From positions 1 to 36,738 of the forward strand of contig NZ_LDJO01000069.1 of NCBI RefSeq assembly GCF_001431595.1: a stretch of 36,738 nt of DNA, given 5' to 3'. A program made the translations under genes and the position numbers. Below the pieces are notes generated by a model. The model did no database searches, had not been told where the DNA came from, and saw only the letters and a program-made list of their open reading frames with translations. Position 1 is the first letter of the stretch, and each line of letters opens with the position of its first letter. The stretch is from Stenotrophomonas acidaminiphila. GTDB lineage: Bacteria; Pseudomonadota; Gammaproteobacteria; Xanthomonadales; Xanthomonadaceae. Positions 8,050 through 18,641 of the stretch are shown here, piece by piece.

Positions 8050-8874
8050 TTACTGGTTCATCTTGTAGCTGGCGACGACGGTCATGACCTGGTCGTCGTC
8101 GCTGCCGGTGCCGAAGGTCTGGCCGTCGGTGACGGCCGAGGACATCGAACCGGTGTTGTTGCCGCCCCATTCGGCGCCGATGGCGTTGGCCGAGGTCGCG
8201 CCGCCGGATGCGGTGGCGGTACGGGCCTGGATGCCGACCTGGCGGAAGGCGCCGTTGCTGGCGTCGGGCTTGCCGTCGATCATCTGGTCCAGCGCGCGCG
8301 CCAGGTCCGGGGTCAGCCCGGTGATGATCATCGAGTTGCCCGAGCCCCACAGCGTGCCGGGCCGGTTCCAGCCGAAGCACACGCGGATTTCCTGCGGGTT
8401 GCCGTTGGTGTCCAGGTAGGCGTAGCGGTCTTCCTTGCCCTCGCCGCGGCCCGGCGGCAGGGTGATGCCGGCCTTGCGCACCAGGTCGCGCAGGTCGAAG
8501 CCGGTGTCGCCCTCGCGGGTGCGGGTCAGGCCGTTGCTGGTCGGCAGCGCATCGGTGCCGGAGCAGATCAGCGCCGGTTCGGTGGCGTTCTGGCTCATGT
8601 CGCCGCCGGAGAAGCCGGTGAAGTGGCTACCATTGACCATCAGCTGCGGCGCGGACTGGTTGTCGCCGATCGGCGCGCCGTAGCGCTGGTGGTAGCTGTT
8701 GTAGGTGACCACCCACTGGTCGACGAACTTCTGCTTGATGCGGGTGTACTCGGCGTTGCGCTGCACGTCGCGGCCGATCATGACCGCGCCGATGATCACG
8801 CCGATGATGACCAGCACCACGGCCATCTCGACGAGGGTGAAGCCGCCCTGGCGGCGCTGGGAAGACATTTGCAT
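8050..8874 (-). CDS. Large prepilin, first gene of the MSHA-like operon
   Basis: 274 aa. The leader MQMSSQRRQGG is cleaved before FTLVEMAVVLVIIGVIIGAV: a classic class III signal with Glu at +5. The mature chain (about 263 aa) has a long Gly/Asn/Ser-rich C-terminal half (TASGGATSANAIGAEWGG). The ATG at 8874 is chosen because AAAGGGG lies 6 nt upstream; ATG 8868 is possible but poorer, and the longer open frame back to 9087 has no leader logic. As promoter-proximal gene it may be the most expressed pilin, but it is larger than MshA-type major pilins (about 170 aa). The C-terminal domain is not recognised. Confidence 0.9.
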   Translation of the reverse strand: MQMSSQRRQGGFTLVEMAVVLVIIGVIIGAVMIGRDVQRNAEYTRIKQKFVDQWVVTYNSYHQRYGAPIGDNQSAPQLMVNGSHFTGFSGGDMSQNATEPALICSGTDALPTSNGLTRTREGDTGFDLRDLVRKAGITLPPGRGEGKEDRYAYLDTNGNPQEIRVCFGWNRPGTLWGSGNSMIITGLTPDLARALDQMIDGKPDASNGAFRQVGIQARTATASGGATSANAIGAEWGGNNTGSMSSAVTDGQTFGTGSDDDQVMTVVASYKMNQ

Positions 8875-8967
8875 TGGATTGCCCCTTTGATGGAAACCTG
8901 CGCTGCCCACCGGTGCAGCGGGCACCGGCAGGCGTGTGTTGTTTCGGGGCAACGTGATAGGGCACGG

Positions 8968-8987
8968 ACGTAAGAGGAACGTAAGAG
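8968..8987. promoter_or_regulatory. 11-bp-spaced direct repeat between pilus operon and ggt
   Basis: The 9-mer ACGTAAGAG occurs at 8968-8976 and again at 8979-8987, one helical turn apart. A weaker copy (ACGTGATAG) begins at 8952. Direct repeats with 11-bp spacing are the usual binding pattern of OmpR/PhoB-type response regulators. The site sits 94 bp upstream of the pilin start in the only shared intergenic region with ggt (8875-9145). This region also holds a hairpin (stem 8910-8916 / 8922-8928) in the presumed pilin leader. The regulator is unknown. Confidence 0.4.
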
Positions 8988-9145
8988 CACCGCGCCGGTC
9001 ATCCTGCGTGCAGCGGCGGATGCTGTACCCGCGCCGCGCGGGGCGCGATGCCTGGATGTGGACACGGTGGCGTATGGGGTGGCACATGCGCAGGCAGCGG
9101 TGGCCCGGTTATCGTCGGCATCCGTCCTGGTTGCCGGTTCCGCCG

Positions 9146-10849
9146 ATGAAACGCCTGCCGCTGTTGCTGCTGTCCTGTCTTGCCATTCCTGCCCTGCATG
9201 CCGCCGACCGCATCACCGGGCCGGGCTTTGCCACCCGTTCGGAAGTGATCGCGCCGCATGCGATGGCCGCGACTTCGCAGCCACTGGCCACGCAGATCGC
9301 GCTGGACGTGATGAAATCCGGCGGCTCGGCGGTGGACGCGGCGATCGCCGCGAACGCCGCGCTCGGCCTGATGGAGCCGACCGGCAACGGCATCGGTGGC
9401 GACCTGTTCGCCATCGTGTGGGACCCGAAGACGCAGAAGCTGCATGGCTACAACGGCTCGGGCCGCTCGCCGAAGTCGCTCACCCTGGCCGAGTTCCAGC
9501 GCCGCGGGCTCAAGGAGATCCCGGCCACCGGGCCGCTGCCGGTGTCGGTGCCGGGTGCGGTCGATGGCTGGTTCGCGCTGCACGCGCGCTTCGGGCGCAA
9601 ACCAATGGCCGACAACCTGGCTCCGGCGATCCGCTATGCGCGCGACGGCCACCCGGTGGCCGAGGTGATCGCGTACTACTGGGACCGCTCGGTGCCGCGC
9701 CTGTCGCAGTACCCCGGCTTCAAGGAACAGTTCACCGTCGACGGCCGGGCGCCGCGCAAGGGCGAGCTGTGGCGCAACCCTAACCTTGCCGACACCCTGC
9801 AGAAGATCGCCGACGGCGGCCGCGACGCGTTCTACAAGGGCGACATCGCCCGCACCATCGACGCCTATTTCAAGGCCAACGGCGGTTTCCTTTCCTATGA
9901 GGACATGGCCGGCCACCATGGCGAATGGGTCGAGCCGGTAAGCAGCAATTACCGCGGCTACGACGTGTGGGAACTGCCGCCCAACAGCCAGGGCATCGCC
10001 GCGCTGCAGATCCTCAACATCCTGGAAGGCTACGACTTCACGAAGATCCCGTTCGGCTCGCCCGAGCACGTGCACCTGTTCGTCGAGGCAAAGAAGCTGG
10101 CCTTCGCCGATCGCGCGCGCTTCTACGCCGATCCGGCATTCTCGCCGGCGCCGGTACAGCGGCTGGTGTCCAAGGACTATGCCGCCCGGCGGCGCGCGCT
10201 GATCTCAATGGACTCGGCGCTGAAGGAAGCGCAGCCGGGTACGCCGAAGCAACTGGAGGAGGGCGACACCATCTACATGACCGTGGCCGATGCCGACGGC
10301 ATGATGGTCTCGCTGATCCAGTCCAACTACCGCGGCATGGGCAGCGGCATGGCGCCGCCGGGGCTGGGCTTCATCCTGCAGGACCGCGGCGAGATGTTCG
10401 TGCTGCAGGACAACCATCCCAACGGCTATGCGCCGGGCAAGCGTCCGTTCCAGACCATCATCCCGGCCTTCATCACCCGCGACGGCAAGCCGTTCGCCAG
10501 CTTCGGCGTGATGGGCGGGGCGATGCAGCCGCAGGGCCATGCGCAGATCGTGATGAACCTGGTGGACTTCGGCATGAACCTGCAGGAAGCCGGCGACGCG
10601 CCGCGCATCCAGCACGAGGGTTCCACCGAGCCGACCGGGCAGGGCACGGCGATGCGCGATGGCGGCGAGGTCAACCTGGAGACCGGGTTCCCCTACGAGA
10701 CCATCCGCGCGCTGATGCGCAAGGGCCACCGCGTGGTGTTCGCCGATGGCCCGTACGGCGGCTACCAGGCGATCATGCGCGACCCGATGACCGGCGTGTA
10801 CTACGGTGCGTCGGAAAGCCGCAAGGACGGCCAGGCGGCGGGCTACTGA
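9146..10849 (+). CDS. ggt: Gamma-glutamyltransferase (Ntn-hydrolase), exported
   Basis: 567 aa. The signal peptide is MKRLPLLLLSCLAIPALHAA. The large-subunit pattern is complete: HAMAATSQPLATQIALDVMKSGGSAVDAAIAAN, split here as APHAMAATSQPLA and GGSAVDAAIAAN, then EPTGNGIGGDLFA, with the small subunit starting at the autocatalytic Thr near residue 375 (EEGDTIYMTVADADG). It is made as one chain that cleaves itself before that Thr, giving a heterodimer that hydrolyses gamma-glutamyl bonds (glutathione and related peptides) in the periplasm. GDTIYMTVAD matches the GGT-like YwrD/cephalosporin-acylase subgroup rather than the TTHFSV form of enteric Ggt, so the preferred substrate is uncertain. The start at 9146 gives a clean signal peptide; an open extension to 8936 is unsupported. 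It is convergent with the BCCT gene 33 bp away. Confidence 0.93.
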   Translation: MKRLPLLLLSCLAIPALHAADRITGPGFATRSEVIAPHAMAATSQPLATQIALDVMKSGGSAVDAAIAANAALGLMEPTGNGIGGDLFAIVWDPKTQKLHGYNGSGRSPKSLTLAEFQRRGLKEIPATGPLPVSVPGAVDGWFALHARFGRKPMADNLAPAIRYARDGHPVAEVIAYYWDRSVPRLSQYPGFKEQFTVDGRAPRKGELWRNPNLADTLQKIADGGRDAFYKGDIARTIDAYFKANGGFLSYEDMAGHHGEWVEPVSSNYRGYDVWELPPNSQGIAALQILNILEGYDFTKIPFGSPEHVHLFVEAKKLAFADRARFYADPAFSPAPVQRLVSKDYAARRRALISMDSALKEAQPGTPKQLEEGDTIYMTVADADGMMVSLIQSNYRGMGSGMAPPGLGFILQDRGEMFVLQDNHPNGYAPGKRPFQTIIPAFITRDGKPFASFGVMGGAMQPQGHAQIVMNLVDFGMNLQEAGDAPRIQHEGSTEPTGQGTAMRDGGEVNLETGFPYETIRALMRKGHRVVFADGPYGGYQAIMRDPMTGVYYGASESRKDGQAAGY

Positions 10850-10882
10850 GGCGCCCGCCGCGCGCGTCGCCGGGGCAGGGCG

Positions 10883-12457
10883 TCAGTCGCGCTCCGGTGC
10901 CCGCGCCGCGGTGCGGGCGTCGTCCTGCGCGGCCATCTCGCGTTCGATCCAGGCCTGCACCGCATGCCGCGCGCGCTGCGCGCGGCGCCGCTCGAGCTGG
11001 TATTCCAGGTCCAGCACGCGGTACAGGCAGACCATCACCACCACCATCAGCAGCGCGAACGGCAGGGCGGCAATCGTGATCATGCCCTGCAGCGCGTCCA
11101 GCCCGCCGGCCAGCAGCAGGACCGCGGCGATCAGCGCCACGGCCACGCCCCATACCGCCTTGCGCGCCGGCGGCGGGTCGCCGGCCTCGTCGGTGGACAT
11201 GCTGGCCAGCACCAGCACCGCTGAATCGGCCGAGGTGACGAAGAAGATCACCAGCAGCACCAGTGCCACCGCCGACAACAGCACGCCGCCGGGCAGGCTG
11301 TCGAACAGCGCGAACAGTACCGTCTCGTAGCCGTTGCCCAGCGCCTGCAGCAGGTCGGCATGGCCGGTGAGCTGCGCCCAAAGCGCGCTGCCGCCGAACA
11401 CCGAGAACCACAGGAAGCCGAGCAGTGTCGGCGCCAGCACCACGCCGACCACGAACTCGCGCACGCTGCGCCCACGCGACACGCGGGCGATGAACGCGCC
11501 CACGAACGGCGCCCAGGCGATCCACCAGGCCCAGTAGAAGATCGTCCAGTCGGCCACCCAGGTGCTGCCGGAGAACGGCGACATGCGCAGGCTCATCGTC
11601 ACCAGCTGGTTGAGGTAGGCGCCGAGCGTGGTGGTGAAGGTGTCGAAGATGAAGCCGCTCGGGCCCAGTACCAGCACCGCGGCCAGCAGCAGTGCCGCCA
11701 GCAGCAGGTTGCAGTTGGACAACCACTTGATGCCGCGGTCCACGCCGCTCAGGGTCGAGGCCATGTACAGCACGAATGCGGTGGCGATGATGACCAGCTG
11801 CACGGTAACGCTGGCGGTGATGCCGAACACGCGCTGCACGCCGGCGGCGATCTGGATGGTGCCGAAGCCCAGCGTGGTGGCCACGCCGATCGCGGTGGCC
11901 ACGACCGCGGCGATGTTGACCGCGTGGCCGATGGCGCCGCGGTGATGGCGGCCGATCAGCGGCTGCAGCATGTCGCTGACCAGGCCGCGGCCGTTGCGAT
12001 TGTACTGGAACCAGGCCATCGCCAGCCCGATCAGCGCGTAGATCGCCCATGGGTGCAGGCCCCAGTGGAAGAATGCGTAGCGCATCGCCGCACGCGCCGC
12101 GTCCACGCTCTGCGGCGCCAGCCCCTCGGGCGGCGTGGCGAAATGCGAGATCGGCTCGGCCGCGCCCCAGAACACCAGGCCGATGCCCATGCCGGTGGCG
12201 AACAGCATCGCCAGCCAGCTGGCGCGGGAGAAGTCCGGTTCGGCGTCCTCGCCACCGATGCGCAGGTTGCCGAAGCGGCCGAACGCCAGATACAGCAGGA
12301 AGCTCAACGTCAGGAACACGATCAGCAGGTACAGCCAGCCGACGCTGCGCACGACCTCGGCCAGCGCGGCCTGCACCACGTCGTTGAACGGGCCGGGGGC
12401 GATGCCGGCCAGCAGCACCAGTACGGCGACCAGCGCGATGGAAACACGAAACACCAT
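10883..12457 (-). CDS. BCCT-family transporter (betaine/carnitine/choline type)
   Basis: 524 aa with about 12 membrane helices. Family signatures are GMGIG at 89-93 in the third helix (ATGMGIGLVFWGAAEP), FHWGLHPWAIY (130-140), and the conserved YWAWWIAWAPFVG in the eighth helix region followed by RVSRGRSVREFV. GMGIG rather than GMGID points to a zwitterion such as glycine betaine with Na+ symport, rather than H+-coupled choline uptake. These proteins import compatible solutes at high osmolarity. A charged C-terminal tail (LERRRAQRARHAVQ...) could sense osmotic state, as known for BetP. The start at 12457 has GGAG 10 nt upstream; the open frame to 12586 is not needed. Substrate is inferred. 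Confidence 0.92.
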   Translation of the reverse strand: MVFRVSIALVAVLVLLAGIAPGPFNDVVQAALAEVVRSVGWLYLLIVFLTLSFLLYLAFGRFGNLRIGGEDAEPDFSRASWLAMLFATGMGIGLVFWGAAEPISHFATPPEGLAPQSVDAARAAMRYAFFHWGLHPWAIYALIGLAMAWFQYNRNGRGLVSDMLQPLIGRHHRGAIGHAVNIAAVVATAIGVATTLGFGTIQIAAGVQRVFGITASVTVQLVIIATAFVLYMASTLSGVDRGIKWLSNCNLLLAALLLAAVLVLGPSGFIFDTFTTTLGAYLNQLVTMSLRMSPFSGSTWVADWTIFYWAWWIAWAPFVGAFIARVSRGRSVREFVVGVVLAPTLLGFLWFSVFGGSALWAQLTGHADLLQALGNGYETVLFALFDSLPGGVLLSAVALVLLVIFFVTSADSAVLVLASMSTDEAGDPPPARKAVWGVAVALIAAVLLLAGGLDALQGMITIAALPFALLMVVVMVCLYRVLDLEYQLERRRAQRARHAVQAWIEREMAAQDDARTAARAPERD

Positions 12458-12690
12458 GGAGGAGCTTCTCCGATCTGGGGATGGGGGAGCGAGCCAGGGC
12501 TTGCAACGGAACCGGCCACGAACAGGCGCGGAAGAGGCGGTGCCGGCACGGCGGCACGGGGCCGCATGAATGCGGCGGCGGCGCATCCTACTGAATGCGA
12601 TGTCACGATTCCGTTAGTGGCCCCGGCCCGCCGCGCCGGAACGGGCATGGCCACGCATCGGCCGCGTTTTCCACCCATGTGGCCGCTTCA

Positions 12691-12699
12691 TGTTCTAAT
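12691..12699 (+). promoter_or_regulatory. Extended -10 promoter of thiC
   Basis: TG at 12691-12692, then T, then the hexamer TCTAAT (12694-12699), forms an extended -10 element. The expected transcript start, 7 bp downstream, is 12706, exactly the first base of the P1 stem of the TPP riboswitch. No good -35 is visible, which fits an extended -10 promoter. Confidence 0.5.
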
Positions 12700-12705
12700 G
12701 CCGCC

Positions 12706-14783
<2,078 letters not shown>

Positions 14784-14824
14784 GGATGCGCCGGGCACGG
14801 CACATGCATGCCGCGTTGCCCGGG

Positions 14825-14858
14825 TGCAGGCACGTTGTCCAGCGACGACGTGCCTGCA
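14825..14858 (+). terminator. Hairpin downstream of thiC
   Basis: An 11-bp perfect stem: TGCAGGCACGT (14825-14835) with ACGTGCCTGCA (14848-14858), 12-nt loop, 41 nt after the thiC stop. There is no T-run after it, so it is either a weak terminator or an mRNA 3'-end stabiliser. Confidence 0.5.
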
Positions 14859-15047
14859 TCACGTGCCTGTCGCGGGTCGCGCCGTGAACGCCTCTTTAGG
14901 TTTTCTTCAGCTAGTTGAATCGCGTACGCCGACGGCGATCGCGTGGAGATGGCGTGGCGATGCGTCGATGGCCGCATACGCTGCGATCCCATGGGTTTGC
15001 GGCGTGTCGACCCTGGGCCCGTGCTGGCCAAAGGATGAACGGAAGAT

Positions 15048-15145
15048 AAAAAAACGCGCCCGGGGGGCGCGAATTCTGAAGCGGATTATGTGCGTTGCGT
15101 CGGCGAGAGAGGGCCTGATGTCGTCCCGCGTGGGTACACGGGTAA
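15048..15145 (-). ncRNA. Candidate small RNA ending in a strong intrinsic terminator
   Basis: On the minus strand a 7-bp GC stem (CGCGCCC, loop CCC, GGGCGCG; 15071 down to 15055) is followed directly by seven T (15054-15048), a textbook Rho-independent terminator. No minus-strand gene lies upstream within 2.5 kb; the sense genes there are on the plus strand. Just upstream the minus strand can form another 7-bp hairpin (15142-15125) and then has a pyrimidine tract CCCTCTCTC (15113-15105) that could pair with Shine-Dalgarno sequences. The 5' end is a guess and no convincing -35/-10 was found. The rest of the gap 14784-15289 shows no gene. Confidence 0.4.
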
Positions 15146-15289
15146 CTGCCATAGGCTAATATCCGCGCGCCTTGAAACATTTGCTCATAGCGTTGACGCC
15201 ATTTGCGGAATTTGGCGGTTCACTGGCGGCATCACCACCAGGGGGCGGGCACAGGACGATGCCCTCCAGCGATTTACTCCCTGACCGGC

Positions 15290-17617
15290 ATGGAACCCAT
15301 CGACAGCGATCTTTCCAACACTGAACGCCTGCATATCGGCGATTGCCTGATCGTCCTGCCGTCGCGCGAGGTGCATGCGCCCGGTGCCCGTCGCAGCGTG
15401 CGGCTCACCCCCAAGGCGATCGGCGTGCTGCTGGTGTTGGCGCGCGGTGCCGGCAATGTGGTGACCCGCGACGAGCTGTTCGCCCAGGTATGGCCCGATA
15501 CCCTGCCGACCAACGACGTACTGACCCAGGCGGTGACCCAGCTGCGCAAGGCGTTGTCTGCCGGCGGTGCGTTCCCGCAGGGACAGGAGTACATCGAGAC
15601 GATCGCCAAGACCGGCTATCGCCTGCGCGCCCCTGTGGCATGGGAACCGGAGGATGAGCGGGAAGCGTCGGCGGTCGGTGCGCAGGCGCAGGAACCTGGC
15701 GGAAGCGCGGTGGCTGCGGCCGGGCCTGCGCCGGTCGTTGAGTTCTCCAGCGCCGCGGCACCTCCGCGCAGCGGATTCTGGCGCCGGGCACGCCGCAGGC
15801 TGCTGCTGGCGGCGGGGCTGCTGTTGCTGTTCAGTTCGCTGACGATGGCCTGGTTGCTGTGGCAGCGCCCGGCGCCCGAGAGTGCGCTGGACGCGGCCAC
15901 GGCCGACGGCACCGGCGTGGTCGGCAGTCCGCAGCGGCCCTACCGCCTGATCACCGCAAGACAGGGGTTCGGGACGTTCCCGGCGTTGTCGCCCGACGGC
16001 GCACTGGTGGCGTTTGCCGACGAAAGCGATGGGGGCTCCACGCTCAAGGTGCAGAGTACCGGCAGCACTACCTCGGCGACGCTGGTGAAGGCACCCGCCG
16101 GGGCCAAGGACAGGTTCCCGGCATGGTCGCCGGACGGGCGCGAGATCGCGTTCGCACGTTTTCGTGCCGATGGCAGCTGCGAGGTCCTGGTGGTCGGCGC
16201 CACCGGCGGCAGTGCGCGCCGCGCCACCGCGTGCGATGGCGCCGAGATGCTGAGCTTCAGCTGGATGCCCGACGGGCGCGGATTGGTGTTCGGCTCGATG
16301 ACCGGCCGCCATGGCGCACCCGGCATCCGCACCCTCGAACTGGCGACCGGGCGCTGGACGGCGCTGGATTACGAACGCGGCGAGGGCGATTTCGACTATG
16401 CACCGCGCTATTCGCCCAGCGGCCACCAGCTTGGATTCATCCGTAACCCGCAGGTGGGCGGGGTGTGGGTGATGGCCGCCGACGGCGGCGGTGCCCGCCG
16501 CATCACCAGCGGCAGTGCGGAGATGCGTGGCTGGGCCTGGCTGGACGAGCACGCCATCGTGTTCGGACGGCGGATCGACAGCGAGTCCCGGCTGTACCAG
16601 GTGGACCTGCGTTCGGGCCTGTTGAAGGACCTGGGCGTGGACGATGCGCAGAGCCCGAGCGTGGCCGGCATGGGCAAGCTGCTTGCCTTCGTGCACCGCG
16701 CACCGCAGTTCGGCCTGTTCCGGGTACCGCTCGATCATCCCGAGCGCAAGGAGCGGCTGTTCGCGTCGATGGGGCGCGATGCGCAGCCGATGATCGCACC
16801 CGATGGCCAGCAACTGGTGTTCACCTCCAACCGCTCCGGCGCATTCGCGCTGTGGTGGGCACGCCTGGGGCAGCCCGATTCGCTGCGCCCTGTGGAGGGC
16901 TTTCGCCCTGAAGCACGTCAGTCGCCGGACTGGTTGGCCGACAGCCAGCAGGTGCTGGTCAGCGGGCGCGATGATGATGGGCGACCGGGCATCTACGAGG
17001 TGGCGCCCGAGCAGGGGCAGTGGAAGCGCCTGCCGGTTCCCGTCGGCGAACCGTTGCAGGCCGTCTATGGCCCCACTGCCAACCTGGTCTTCGTGATCGG
17101 CAGCGAGGATGACGGGCTGGTCACGCTGTCGTTGTTCGACCGTGGCGGCGACCGCTGGCGGCGCCTTGCGCAGGTGCCCGGTGCGTCGCAGGTGCGCTAC
17201 GACCGCGCCACGCAGCGGGTGTTGTTCACCCGGCTGGCGGAGGGCGGCCTGTGGTCGGCCGATGCCGCCCTCTCGCAGGCCAGCTTTCGTGAGCTCAGCG
17301 GGGAAGTGCCGACCCGCTGGCGCTTCCGCACCTGGGCCCTCGGTGCCGAGGGCGCGGTGGCCTATCTGCGCCAGGACGGCGGCTGCGCGGTGCAGCTGAG
17401 CCGGCTCGACCAGTCGCAGCCGTCACGCTGTCTGGAGGCGTGGGCAGCCAGCGCCACCAATGGCTTCAGCGTAGCTCCCGATGGTGATGCGGTGTATGTG
17501 GCGCTGGCGGTTTCCGATGGCACCGACATCGGCATCATGCCGGTGCCGGAGAGCGCTTCGCGGCCATCGCTCGGCGTGCTCAAGTGGTTGCCGGTATTGG
17601 GAAAACCGGATTCGTGA
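15290..17617 (+). CDS. CadC-like membrane regulator: winged helix, one TM, TolB-type beta-propeller
   Basis: 775 aa. An OmpR/ToxR-type winged-helix DNA-binding domain occupies about residues 12-113 (VRLTPKAIGVLLVLARGAG, NVVTRDELFAQVWP, VLTQAVTQLRKAL, YIETIAKTGYRL). A linker follows, then one membrane helix at about 169-191, then a large periplasmic part (200-775) with WD40/TolB-like repeats (FPALSPDGALVAFADE, FPAWSPDGREIAFAR, QPMIAPDGQQLVFTSN). It would sense a periplasmic ligand or protein and act directly on DNA without a kinase. No Shine-Dalgarno is evident before the ATG at 15290, so translation may be leaderless or weak. It stands upstream of an AraC-type gene and a TonB receptor on the same strand. 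The ligand is unknown. Confidence 0.88.
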   Translation: MEPIDSDLSNTERLHIGDCLIVLPSREVHAPGARRSVRLTPKAIGVLLVLARGAGNVVTRDELFAQVWPDTLPTNDVLTQAVTQLRKALSAGGAFPQGQEYIETIAKTGYRLRAPVAWEPEDEREASAVGAQAQEPGGSAVAAAGPAPVVEFSSAAAPPRSGFWRRARRRLLLAAGLLLLFSSLTMAWLLWQRPAPESALDAATADGTGVVGSPQRPYRLITARQGFGTFPALSPDGALVAFADESDGGSTLKVQSTGSTTSATLVKAPAGAKDRFPAWSPDGREIAFARFRADGSCEVLVVGATGGSARRATACDGAEMLSFSWMPDGRGLVFGSMTGRHGAPGIRTLELATGRWTALDYERGEGDFDYAPRYSPSGHQLGFIRNPQVGGVWVMAADGGGARRITSGSAEMRGWAWLDEHAIVFGRRIDSESRLYQVDLRSGLLKDLGVDDAQSPSVAGMGKLLAFVHRAPQFGLFRVPLDHPERKERLFASMGRDAQPMIAPDGQQLVFTSNRSGAFALWWARLGQPDSLRPVEGFRPEARQSPDWLADSQQVLVSGRDDDGRPGIYEVAPEQGQWKRLPVPVGEPLQAVYGPTANLVFVIGSEDDGLVTLSLFDRGGDRWRRLAQVPGASQVRYDRATQRVLFTRLAEGGLWSADAALSQASFRELSGEVPTRWRFRTWALGAEGAVAYLRQDGGCAVQLSRLDQSQPSRCLEAWAASATNGFSVAPDGDAVYVALAVSDGTDIGIMPVPESASRPSLGVLKWLPVLGKPDS

Positions 17618-17646
17618 TTTCTTCGTCCGCGGTTCCGGAAGAATTC

Positions 17647-17669
17647 GGAAGGTTATCGTCGTAACTTCC
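17647..17669 (+). promoter_or_regulatory. Imperfect inverted repeat upstream of the AraC-type gene
   Basis: GGAAGGTTA (17647-17655) faces TAACTTCC (17662-17669) across a 6-bp spacer; the arms match except for one extra G. A separate palindrome TTCCGGAA lies just before it (17633-17640). These could be operator sites or a hairpin at the end of the upstream gene's mRNA. Support is sequence symmetry only. Confidence 0.3.
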
Positions 17670-17729
17670 TGACCGCTGCCGCCAGAGTTGGCAAAACCAT
17701 CGGCCATTGAAGGCAAATGATGGTGAGTC

Positions 17730-18635
17730 ATGCGACAGGTGGCCTGGGTCGATCGCGGTCAGTCGGTTTCGTTCGAGAAACAGCCCGAGGACGGTCCGCG
17801 TCCGAACTGCGTGGGGGTGGCCCGCCTGGGCAGCCTGCAGACCTCGGGAACCGTGTTCACCGTGTGGATGCAGTTGCGCGGCAGCGCCTGGGTCGAATCC
17901 AGGGAAGGCCGCTTCCGCCTGCGCCAGCGTGAATGGATCGCGTTCGAGAAGGACTCGCGGCCGCTGATCCAGGCCAGCCGCGACGGGCTGTGCATCGGCG
18001 TGGCGCTGGATGCCAATGCGCTGCGTACCCTGGGCGACCTGGCCGACAGCGGGCTGTACGCCGGGCATGGCCTCATGAGCCGGGCCGAGGCGCGCACGGC
18101 GCTGCACCTGTGGCGCGAGGCGCAGGCCAGGGAGCCGGGCTCGCATGTCCTGCGCCCGCTGCTGCTGCACGTGGCGTCGCTGCAGCGGGACTATTCCGAG
18201 GGCGTGCAGCGCTGCCCGGGACGGTCGCGCCTGCGCAAGCGCCAGGTGTTCAGCCGCATGCAGCGCGCGCGCATGTACCTGGAGGGCAACAGCCACCGCG
18301 TGGTGCGCATCGGCGAGCTGGCCGAGCTGACCAACTTCTCCAGTTGGTACCTGTCCAAGACCTTCCAGTGCCTGTACGAGGAAAGCCCGCAGTCGCTGTC
18401 CGCGCGCCTGCGCCTGGAGCGTGCGGCCATGCTGCTGCGCGATACCGACATGATGATCAGCGAAGTCGCCGCGGCCAGCGGTTTTGACAACTGCTGCAGT
18501 TTCGCCCGCGCCTTCCGCGCCCGTTTCGGGGTCCCGGCCAGCCGTTACCGCGAGGCGGTCTGTGCCGGCCTTCCGCCACAATCGGCAAAGTCTGCGACTG
18601 CTTCGCGCAAACCCATGGCTTCGGTACGAACGTAA
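17730..18635 (+). CDS. AraC-family transcriptional regulator
   Basis: 301 aa. The C-terminal third is a double helix-turn-helix of AraC type: RMQRARMYLEGN, IGELAELTNFSSWYLSKTFQ, then RLERAAMLLRDTDMMISEVA and ASGFDNCCSFARAFRARFGV, ending PASRYREA. The N-terminal domain (about 1-170) should bind an effector or partner but lacks motifs I can name. GGTGAG lies 2 nt before the ATG, a close but usable ribosome site. It sits between the CadC-like regulator (112 bp upstream) and the TonB-dependent receptor (43 bp downstream), so control of the receptor is the simplest guess. Its last codons run into a perfect palindrome (18627-18641), which suggests autoregulation or control of the next gene. Confidence 0.93.
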   Translation: MRQVAWVDRGQSVSFEKQPEDGPRPNCVGVARLGSLQTSGTVFTVWMQLRGSAWVESREGRFRLRQREWIAFEKDSRPLIQASRDGLCIGVALDANALRTLGDLADSGLYAGHGLMSRAEARTALHLWREAQAREPGSHVLRPLLLHVASLQRDYSEGVQRCPGRSRLRKRQVFSRMQRARMYLEGNSHRVVRIGELAELTNFSSWYLSKTFQCLYEESPQSLSARLRLERAAMLLRDTDMMISEVAAASGFDNCCSFARAFRARFGVPASRYREAVCAGLPPQSAKSATASRKPMASVRT

Positions 18636-18641
18636 CGTTCG
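18627..18641. promoter_or_regulatory. Palindromic operator candidate before the TonB receptor
   Basis: CGAACGT (18627-18633), central A, ACGTTCG (18635-18641): a perfect 15-bp palindrome straddling the stop codon of the AraC-type gene, 37 bp upstream of the receptor start. TAACG recurs at 18633, 18651 and 18662 in the same short leader. It may bind one of the two neighbouring regulators. Confidence 0.4.

Noticed and set aside
15193..15221. TTGACG as -35 of a promoter for the CadC-like gene
   Set aside because: No -10-like hexamer at 16-18 bp.
14784..15289. Small open frames in the thiC downstream gap
   Set aside because: They lack ribosome sites and protein-like composition; the terminator and hairpin fit a non-coding RNA better.
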